Part shown: in pieces, positions 1 through 4,880 of the stretch | Numbering within the stretch: position 1 is the first letter of the stretch | How the letters are laid out: every line of letters starts with the position of its first letter | Origin: Thermodesulfovibrio sp. | GTDB taxonomy: Bacteria > Nitrospirota > Thermodesulfovibrionia > Thermodesulfovibrionales > JdFR-85 | Length of the DNA stretch: 5,499 nt | Reading direction: 5' to 3' | Assembly (NCBI GenBank): GCA_027016675.1 | Contig: JALUSH010000056.1 | Span: 1 to 5,499 of the forward strand | Translations under genes and position numbers: made by a program | Notes under the pieces: generated by a model | The model's database searches: none | What the model was told of the DNA's origin: nothing | The model's input: only the letters and a program-made list of their open reading frames with translations

Positions 1-782
1 TTACCGTCAAGCCCCATATCAGTGCTTTTAAGCAGTCTCGCTGGTCTTCCACGAGTGGCCCCGTGGACATGGTCTAACACCACAATGCAATCCTCTTCCC
101 TGATAAACTGCCTTATCCTTTCAAGATCAATCGTACCTCTTTGCTCTATAAACTCCATATAAAGTGCCGTTGTATCTATAGTTTCAAACTCAGGCTCTGA
201 CACACCCTGCTCTAAGATATCCTCTTTCATGAGCCTGTTTGCCTCATCCTGTATGGCATTGGTAATCTCCGGCCCGGCAGGCCCCCCATCGGACGGATTA
301 AACTTAAGCCCTGAATAATTGTTAGGATTATGAGAAGGGGTCAGGTTTATGGAACAGGCCGCCTTTAACATCTCAATGGAAGCAGAAATCTCGGGCGTTG
401 TGGTCTCACCTGCAAAGAACACCCTTATACCCTCCCTGTTAAGCCTGCTTATCACCTCAATGGAAAACTCGTGCCCCAAAAATCTATTATCATGGCCCAC
501 CACTATACCCCTTTTTTTCACATCCTCAAAGTCTTTTATACCCAGGGCATTTCTTAATGTTTCATCTCTGGTTTTAAGCACATTTATTATAGCCTCTGTA
601 ACCACACCAACATTTCTGAATGTAAAGTCTGTTCCAATCTCACCTCGCCACCCTGAGGTACCAAAGACCACCTTTGCAGGTGTGGTATTCTCTCTTGCAA
701 ATCTTTCAATTACTGAAAGAAGCCCTCTGTTCAGAGTGGATTGTATCTCTTTCCAGCACTCAGAGGCATTTGAATAATCCAT
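1..782 (-). CDS. Phosphoglucomutase/phosphomannomutase family protein, N-terminal part (runs off left edge)
   Basis: This is an alpha-D-phosphohexomutase, an enzyme that moves a phosphate between C1 and C6 of a hexose (glucose, mannose or a related sugar) in the cytoplasm, usually feeding glycogen, cell-wall or exopolysaccharide synthesis. The first 260 codons are visible; full-length members are about 450-500 residues. Seen directly: an N-terminal FGTSGWRG segment (residues 40-47), typical of domain 1, and the catalytic phosphoserine loop TPSHNP with Ser150 (codon 333-335). The metal-binding DxDxD loop and the sugar-binding loop would lie beyond the edge. The ATG at 780-782 is chosen because AGGGAGG (790-796) sits 7 bases upstream. 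The gene follows the ZIP gene after 15 bases, and that gap holds its ribosome binding site, so the two are probably co-transcribed. Substrate (glucose, mannose or glucosamine phosphate) cannot be decided from this half. Confidence 0.93.
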   Translation of the reverse strand, partial: MDYSNASECWKEIQSTLNRGLLSVIERFARENTTPAKVVFGTSGWRGEIGTDFTFRNVGVVTEAIINVLKTRDETLRNALGIKDFEDVKKRGIVVGHDNRFLGHEFSIEVISRLNREGIRVFFAGETTTPEISASIEMLKAACSINLTPSHNPNNYSGLKFNPSDGGPAGPEITNAIQDEANRLMKEDILEQGVSEPEFETIDTTALYMEFIEQRGTIDLERIRQFIREEDCIVVLDHVHGATRGRPARLLKSTDMGLDG

Positions 783-797
783 TTCCACCCCTCCCTT

Positions 798-1508
798 TTA
801 TTCAAAGAATCTTGGCAGAAGTCCAACTATTATACCTGCCATAACATAGTATAAAATAGTCCGTTTTCTTTCTGCATGTACGTCTGGCAAAAGTTCAGAA
901 ATACTTATATGCAAAAAGGTTCCACCTGAGAAGGCAAGAGCCTTATAAAGCACCTGAGTGTCCACCTTTAAAAAGAGCATGCTCATAAGTGCCCCAAGTG
1001 GCGTAAGAACCGAAAACACCATAAGCAAAAACAGGCTGTCTCTGTATTTATATCCCCTTGAAGAAAGTATGCTTGTAAGTGAAAACCCGATTGGTGCCTT
1101 ATGAATCATTATGGCAAGGGCTATAATAATGCCAAGCTCAGTTGACTTTCCAAATCCCACTCCCATGGCCACTCCATCCACCAGTGCATGAAAACTCATC
1201 CCTGACCATGCCACCATACCACCTGATGGATGGCTTTCAGGACAATGGGCATCTGAGCAGGAGCCAGAACGAGTAAAGCCCTCGATAAGATAGAATATAC
1301 CAAATCCGGCTACTGCATAGATATAATTCACCTCCAGCTTTGCCTCGGGAAGCATATGAGCAAGAGAGATGGTTATAAGGAGGCCTGCTGAAAATCCATT
1401 TGAAAGCTTGAGCCACTCCCTGCTAAACCTCAGATTGATCAGGTTCAGTGCACCGCCCAGAAAAGCAGAAACAAAGGATACTATTAATGCAAAATAAAAT
1501 CCGAGCAT
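798..1508 (-). CDS. ZIP-family divalent metal transporter
   Basis: A 236-residue inner-membrane protein of the ZIP (ZRT/IRT-like) family, which brings zinc, iron or related divalent metals into the cytoplasm. About eight membrane segments can be drawn (roughly 2-24, 34-53, 62-79, 101-120, 124-146, 157-180, 188-208, 216-234). Family marks: ISLAHMLPEA in segment 2, HALVDG in segment 4 (His107, Asp111), IHKAPIG in segment 5 (His136, Pro139) and GGTFLHISISELLP in segment 7. The bacterial consensus HNxPEG is altered in both metal-site helices; the glutamate is replaced by Asp111 and by Ile140, closer to the ZIP1-like branch. The segment 3-4 loop has Cys84, His88, Cys89 and His93, a possible metal-sensing patch. 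The ATG at 1506-1508 has no clear ribosome binding site, and no ATG, GTG or TTG lies in frame before the upstream stop. Metal specificity is not visible. Confidence 0.92.
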   Translation of the reverse strand: MLGFYFALIVSFVSAFLGGALNLINLRFSREWLKLSNGFSAGLLITISLAHMLPEAKLEVNYIYAVAGFGIFYLIEGFTRSGSCSDAHCPESHPSGGMVAWSGMSFHALVDGVAMGVGFGKSTELGIIIALAIMIHKAPIGFSLTSILSSRGYKYRDSLFLLMVFSVLTPLGALMSMLFLKVDTQVLYKALAFSGGTFLHISISELLPDVHAERKRTILYYVMAGIIVGLLPRFFE

Positions 1509-1512
1509 GATG

Positions 1513-1556
1513 AAATTGGTTGATTGGTAATCAGTTATTGATTACTGGTATACAGG
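1513..1556. repeat. Inverted repeat within a degenerate 7-base-period tract, upstream of the ZIP gene
   Basis: GTAATCA (1527-1533) and TGATTAC (1539-1545) form a perfect 7-base inverted repeat around a 5-base spacer, GTTAT. The whole tract also reads as imperfect 7-base units: AATTGGT, GATTGGT, AATCAGT, TATTGAT, TACTGGT, ATACAGG. It lies 19-37 bases before the ZIP start codon, where a metal-dependent repressor operator or an mRNA hairpin could sit. It could equally be a scrap of a simple intergenic repeat. No known operator consensus is matched well enough to name a regulator. Confidence 0.4.
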
Positions 1557-1612
1557 GCCAAACAACCTGAGTAAGTATACTAAATCCCCACCTCTATCAT
1601 CAAACAGCAGGT

Positions 1613-1639
1613 TAAAGTTTTTCAGACTCATTCCGATAA
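1613..1639 (+). promoter_or_regulatory. Sigma-28 (FliA) flagellar promoter for motAB
   Basis: TAAAGTTT (1613-1620), an 11-base spacer, then TCCGATAA (1632-1639). The enterobacterial FliA consensus is TAAAGTTT-N11-GCCGATAA, so 15 of 16 consensus positions match with exact spacing. Transcription would start near 1646-1648, leaving a leader of about 42 bases with the motA ribosome binding site. The site faces flagellar stator genes, which are classic late, FliA-dependent genes in many bacteria. Confidence 0.85.
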
Positions 1640-1673
1640 GTATATACAGGAACAATAACATCTAAAATCTCAC

Positions 1674-1681
1674 AGGAGGTG
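1674..1681 (+). promoter_or_regulatory. Strong ribosome binding site deciding the TTG start of motA
   Basis: AGGAGGTG at 1674-1681 is a near-perfect anti-16S match placed 7 bases before the TTG at 1689-1691. It decides the start: translation from this TTG gives the (M)DIATLIGL opening expected of PomA-type proteins, and no ATG lies nearby in frame. Confidence 0.85.
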
Positions 1682-1688
1682 GGATCAG

Positions 1689-2441
1689 TTGGATATAGCA
1701 ACCCTGATAGGTCTTGTAGGTGGCCTTGCCCTTGTCATAGTATCCATTATGATGGGCAGCCCCTTAAGTGCCTTTATTAACATTCCCAGTATAATAATCG
1801 TAGTTGGTGGAACCATCATGGCTACCCTCATAATGCAGAAACTCAATGTGGTGATTGGAGCAATTTCCGTGGCAATGAATGCCTTTTTTGACAAAACAGA
1901 ACCACCTGAGAACCTGATAAAACAAATAGTTGACCTTGCAGCAAAGGCCCGAAAGGGTGGGCTTCTTGCCCTTGAAAATGAAAAGATCAACAATCCATAC
2001 CTTGCCCGTGGAATCAGGATGGCAGTGGACGGAATCGAGCCACAGGAGATTATACAAACCATGACCATTGAGATGAACTCCCTTATAAGAAGACACACCA
2101 CGGGGCACAAGATATTCAGGTTTATGGGAGCAACTGCTCCCGCAATGGGAATGATAGGTACACTGATTGGTTTGGTGCAGATGCTTAGAACCATGAATGA
2201 CCCTTCAACTATTGGACCTGCAATGGCTGTGGCTCTTCTTACAACCCTTTATGGTGCAGTAATGGCCTTTTTGATCTTCAACCCCATTGCTGAAAAACTG
2301 GAAAACAGGACAGCCCTTGAGAAGGTAAATCTTGAGGTCATCGTTAATGGTATCGATGGTATTACCAAGGGAATAAACCAGACCATACTGGAAGACAAAC
2401 TGATTGCCTTTGTTGAACCCAAAAAGAGAAAGAAAAAATAA
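1689..2441 (+). CDS. motA: Flagellar motor stator protein MotA (PomA-like)
   Basis: This is the four-helix stator subunit that, with MotB, forms the inner-membrane ion channel driving flagellar rotation. It has 250 residues, close to Vibrio PomA. Membrane segments lie near 4-22, 32-50, 146-168 and 177-199, with a cytoplasmic loop of about 95 residues between the second and third. Arg88, Lys89 and Glu96 (in KARKGGLLALENE) are the charged residues that contact the rotor protein FliG in this family. Pro151 and Pro199 correspond to the conserved channel prolines. Thr158, Thr185 and Thr186 occupy the same positions as in PomA, where threonines line the sodium site, so sodium coupling is plausible but inferred. 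The tail is very basic (PKKRKKK). Start is a TTG backed by a strong ribosome binding site. A FliA-type promoter precedes it and motB follows after 15 bases. Confidence 0.96.
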   Translation: MDIATLIGLVGGLALVIVSIMMGSPLSAFINIPSIIIVVGGTIMATLIMQKLNVVIGAISVAMNAFFDKTEPPENLIKQIVDLAAKARKGGLLALENEKINNPYLARGIRMAVDGIEPQEIIQTMTIEMNSLIRRHTTGHKIFRFMGATAPAMGMIGTLIGLVQMLRTMNDPSTIGPAMAVALLTTLYGAVMAFLIFNPIAEKLENRTALEKVNLEVIVNGIDGITKGINQTILEDKLIAFVEPKKRKKK

Positions 2442-2450
2442 AAGGAGGTC
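2441..2450 (+). promoter_or_regulatory. Ribosome binding site of motB
   Basis: AAAGGAGGTC starts on the last base of the motA stop codon and ends 6 bases before the motB ATG. The tight placement suggests coupled translation, giving the fixed subunit ratio (five MotA to two MotB in known stators). Confidence 0.8.
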
Positions 2451-2456
2451 AGTACA

Positions 2457-3161
2457 ATGCCTGATGAAGAAGAAGGCGGAGGTGGAGGAGAAGGAGCACC
2501 AGCATGGATGGCCACTTTTTCAGACATGGCCACACTGCTTCTTACATTCTTTATAATGCTTCTGAGCTTTGCTACCATGGACATAACAAAGTTTCGTGAT
2601 GCCATGGGTTCAATACAGCAGGCCCTTGGGTTTATGCCTGTTGGAACAGGGATGTTCCAGCAGTCGTCCTCACCTGCAAATTTCAATCTACCAGTTTCAA
2701 GGGGTGCTGGTGGGGTAAATCAGCAACTCAGCAATGACATAAAGGAAATGATAGAGGAGCGAGGTCTTCAGGATGACATAAACTTTGAGTCTACCCCAAG
2801 AGGGGTAATACTCAGGGTTAAGGGAAGGCTCTTCTTTCCTCCTGGAGATGCCTCTTTAAAACCTGAAGCCTACCCAATACTTGACCGGATAGCAGAACTT
2901 ATAAAAAAGTTTCCCTACAGGGTCTCCATTGAGGGCCATACCGATAATATACCAATAAATAGCCCCAAATATGCCTCTAACTGGGAGCTGTCAATGGCTC
3001 GTGCACTATCAGTGTTGAGATTTCTTACAAAATCTAAAGGAATAGACCCTAAGAAACTAAGTATTGCAGGTTTCGCCGACACAAAGCCTGTTGCTCCAAA
3101 CGACACCCCTGAAGGCAGGGCAAAAAACCGACGGGTAGAGTTTGTATTCTTTGAAGAGTAG
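2457..3161 (+). CDS. motB: Flagellar motor stator protein MotB (OmpA-like peptidoglycan anchor)
   Basis: This is the stator subunit that carries the ion-binding aspartate and anchors the motor to peptidoglycan. It has 234 residues, somewhat shorter than Vibrio PomB or E. coli MotB (about 310). Order: a short acidic, glycine-rich cytoplasmic head (2-15), a single membrane helix (about 24-41) with the ion-carrying Asp23 in FSDMATLLLTFF, a plug-like amphipathic stretch (about 44-60), a linker (60-105) and an OmpA/MotB peptidoglycan-binding domain (about 105-232). That domain has EGHTDNIP (159-166), NWELSMARA (175-183), GFADTKP (205-211) and the ending GRAKNRRVEF (220-229). The LLSF stretch after the aspartate resembles PomB rather than proton-type MotB. 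It shares an operon with motA. The stop at 3159-3161 faces the convergent HAD gene 30 bases away. Confidence 0.96.
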   Translation: MPDEEEGGGGGEGAPAWMATFSDMATLLLTFFIMLLSFATMDITKFRDAMGSIQQALGFMPVGTGMFQQSSSPANFNLPVSRGAGGVNQQLSNDIKEMIEERGLQDDINFESTPRGVILRVKGRLFFPPGDASLKPEAYPILDRIAELIKKFPYRVSIEGHTDNIPINSPKYASNWELSMARALSVLRFLTKSKGIDPKKLSIAGFADTKPVAPNDTPEGRAKNRRVEFVFFEE

Positions 3162-3172
3162 CCCCCCCTATC

Positions 3173-3193
3173 AGAGGTGGTAAATCCTCTTTT
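3173..3193 (+). terminator. Weak hairpin with short T run after motB
   Basis: AGAGG (3173-3177) pairs with CCTCT (3186-3190) across an 8-base loop, followed by TTT. It lies in the 30-base gap between the convergent motB and HAD genes. The stem is short and the T run is only three bases, so termination here is doubtful. No better hairpin was found in the gap. Confidence 0.25.
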
Positions 3194-3840
3194 AAAGGTT
3201 TTTAAGTCTTTTAAGCAAGGCAATAACCTCTTTAATCGACTTTTTAACAAAAAAATCTGCATCCTTTAGTTCTTCATAGCCCTTGTATCCGTATCCTACA
3301 GCCACTGTTCTTACTCCTGCAGCCCTGCCTGCCTTTATGTCAGTTGAGCCATCACCAATCATTACCGCTTCCTCGGGGCTGATGCCTAATCTGCCAAGCA
3401 CATACTGAAGGGGAACTGGTGATGGCTTTGTTTCTTCTGTGGTGTCAGAGCCAACAATAAGGTCGAAAAATCTGTTAAGGTCAAGCTGTCTGAGAAGGTC
3501 TCTGGCAAGTGCTTCTCGCTTATTGGTGACTACCGCCTTTTTATAATCCTTCAGTCTCTCAAGGGTCTCTACTACATCTGGATATGGCCTTGAGTGGTCT
3601 GCTATGTGCTTTCCGTAATAATCAAGAAAACTCTGCCGTATCTGTTCAAACTCCTTCCTGTCTTCACCAATTACCTTTTCTATCAATCTTGAAATTCCAT
3701 CACCTACCAGTTTCATAGTCTGCTCGTTGCTTAAAGGAGGGTAGCCAAAGGGCCTTAGAGCATAGTTAAGCGCCCTGGTGATGTCCCTCAGATGTATCCA
3801 CCAGTGTGCCATCAAGGTCAAATATAATAAGCCTTATCAC
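3192..3840 (-). pseudogene. HAD-superfamily phosphatase (phosphoglycolate phosphatase-like), frameshifted near the start
   Basis: This gene is a HAD hydrolase resembling Gph, which removes phosphate from 2-phosphoglycolate. It is split by one extra G in the GGG at 3785-3787. The true start is GTG at 3838-3840, with GGAGGT (3846-3851) 5 bases before it; it encodes the catalytic motif FDLDGTLVDTSE (Asp8, Asp10), then shifts frame and stops at 3766-3768 after 24 codons. The rest is open in the next frame. Removing one G gives a continuous 215-residue protein, normal for the family, with Thr105 in VVTNK (motif II), Lys138 in KPSP (motif III), Asp163 and Asp167 in GDGSTD (motif IV), and a helical cap opening with LVGDGISRL. 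The long frame starting at TTG 3821 would begin with a nonsense peptide and lack the nucleophile. Real mutation or base-calling error cannot be told apart here. The exact substrate is inferred only. Confidence 0.88.
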
Positions 3841-3868
3841 CCGTCACCTCCAGCAACTGTCTGAGGCT

Positions 3869-3897
3869 ATTATCTTATTTTAAACATTAAAGAACAA
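3869..3897 (-). promoter_or_regulatory. Possible promoter for the HAD phosphatase gene
   Basis: On the minus strand, GATAAT (3869-3874) follows TTGTTC (3892-3897) with a 17-base spacer. Transcription would begin near 3862, giving a leader of about 22 bases that includes the ribosome binding site. The -35 half matches only three of six consensus bases, and the region is AT-rich, so chance matches are likely. Confidence 0.3.
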
Positions 3898-3901
3898 AAA
3901 C

Positions 3902-3930
3902 TTTCAATTACTTCTTTTATGGGGTATAAT
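3902..3930 (+). promoter_or_regulatory. Probable sigma-70 promoter for the PAS sensor gene
   Basis: A perfect TATAAT at 3925-3930 lies 17 bases after TTTCAA (3902-3907), a three-of-six match to the -35 consensus. Transcription would start near 3937, only about 11 bases before the preferred ATG at 3948. This makes the TTG at 3930 untenable as a start if the promoter is real. AAGGG at 3936-3940 may act as a weak ribosome binding site right at the transcript start. Confidence 0.45.
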
Positions 3931-3947
3931 TGAAAAAGGGTATTATT

Positions 3948-4880
3948 ATGAATGAAAAGGAGACCATAATCTCAGATAATCTCTTCAAGGTTATCGCAGA
4001 GACCACATCTACCTGCATATTCATAACTGCTGAAAGGTTCATTTATGTTAATCCTGCATTTGAAAGGCTCACAGGCTACAGCCTCAAAGAGGCACAGGAA
4101 ATGGAATTCTACAAGCTTGTTCATCCCGAACACCGAGAGATGGTAAAACAAAGGGGCATTGCCAGATTAAAAGGCAAAATTCCACCCAAGAACTACTCCT
4201 TTAAGATTATAACCAAAGACGGAAATATCCGATGGGTTGACTTCTCTGCTGACAGGATTATCTATGAAGGCCGCCCTGCGATTATAGGTACAGCCTATGA
4301 TATAACCAGGCTAAAGGAAACCGAGGACATACTCCGTAATTCAAAGAAGCAGTGGGAACTCACCTTTGACTCCATCACTGACATGGTATCAGTTCACGAC
4401 AGAGATTTTAACATAGTAAAAGTCAACCGTGCCTTCAAGGAATTCTTTAACATGCCCTTTGAAAAAATAATCGGTAAAAAATGCTACAAGTTTTTTCATA
4501 CAACCAATGAACCCTGGCCAGAATGTCCTCATGTACTTGCTATTAAGAATGGAAAACCCTGCACTAAAGAGATAAGATACAAGAACACCGACAGGACCCT
4601 GCTGATTACAGTATCTCCAATCTTTGACAGTGAAGGCAAGATTATAGGCTCGGCCCACTTTAGTGCTCTTTCTACGGCTTTTTTCCATTTCTTATACAGC
4701 GTGCTCCTTTTCTCAAGTGATATTGATGGTGTAAATACCCTATCAACCTGCCAATTTTTGCTAATTTCATCCAGGGATTCCCAATATCCTACTTCTAAAC
4801 CTGCCATATATGCAGCACCAAGTGCGGTAATTTCTGTTATTTTTGGTCTCACTACATTTTTCCCTAATACATCTGCCTGA
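3948..4880 (+). CDS. Double-PAS sensor protein, truncated; frame continues into antisense glpK
   Basis: The genuine part is residues 1 to about 237 (ending near 4658). It has two PAS sensory domains: PAS 1 about 12-123, with FIYVNPAFERLTGYS (31-45) and the closing IIGTAYDITRLKE; PAS 2 about 136-237, with FNIVKVNRAFKEFF and IIGSAH. No signal peptide or membrane helix is seen, so it is a cytoplasmic sensor. Such proteins normally continue into a histidine kinase, GGDEF or similar output domain, which is missing. PAS 2 carries Cys179, His184, Cys193 and His195, an insert-type motif seen in some PAS domains; ligand unknown. After H237 the frame stays open to 4880 only because it reads the wrong strand of glycerol kinase, so the last 70-odd residues are meaningless. 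ATG 3948 is preferred over TTG 3930, which overlaps the TATAAT box. Output function cannot be stated. Confidence 0.85.
   Translation: MNEKETIISDNLFKVIAETTSTCIFITAERFIYVNPAFERLTGYSLKEAQEMEFYKLVHPEHREMVKQRGIARLKGKIPPKNYSFKIITKDGNIRWVDFSADRIIYEGRPAIIGTAYDITRLKETEDILRNSKKQWELTFDSITDMVSVHDRDFNIVKVNRAFKEFFNMPFEKIIGKKCYKFFHTTNEPWPECPHVLAIKNGKPCTKEIRYKNTDRTLLITVSPIFDSEGKIIGSAHFSALSTAFFHFLYSVLLFSSDIDGVNTLSTCQFLLISSRDSQYPTSKPAIYAAPSAVISVIFGLTTFFPNTSA

Noticed and set aside
349..777. Open plus-strand frame of 142 codons
   Set aside because: It lies wholly antisense to the phosphohexomutase, which has clear catalytic motifs, and has no recognisable family features or ribosome binding site.
1685..2194. 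Minus-strand open frames across motA (1685-2194 and 1764-2108)
   Set aside because: Both are shadows of motA; their residue make-up is that of a reverse-read membrane protein and they show no family motif.
2249..2686. Minus-strand open frames across the motA end, motB and the HAD gap (2249-2686 and 2915-3262)
   Set aside because: They are antisense to well-supported motA, motB and HAD coding sequence and have no motifs of their own.
3192..3821. HAD protein starting at TTG 3821
   Set aside because: The first 12 residues are an out-of-frame reading of the DLDGT region; a proper GTG start with ribosome binding site exists at 3838-3840 in the other frame.
3930..3950. TTG at 3930 as start of the PAS gene
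   Set aside because: It overlaps the last base of a TATAAT box and would add only six residues; ATG 3948 fits better.
4389..4688. Minus-strand 99-codon open frame over the junction
   Set aside because: It is antisense to PAS 2 and out of frame with glpK; no family likeness.
4659..4880. A novel C-terminal domain on the PAS protein
   Set aside because: The sequence is exactly the antisense reading of glycerol kinase coding DNA, so it is not a domain.
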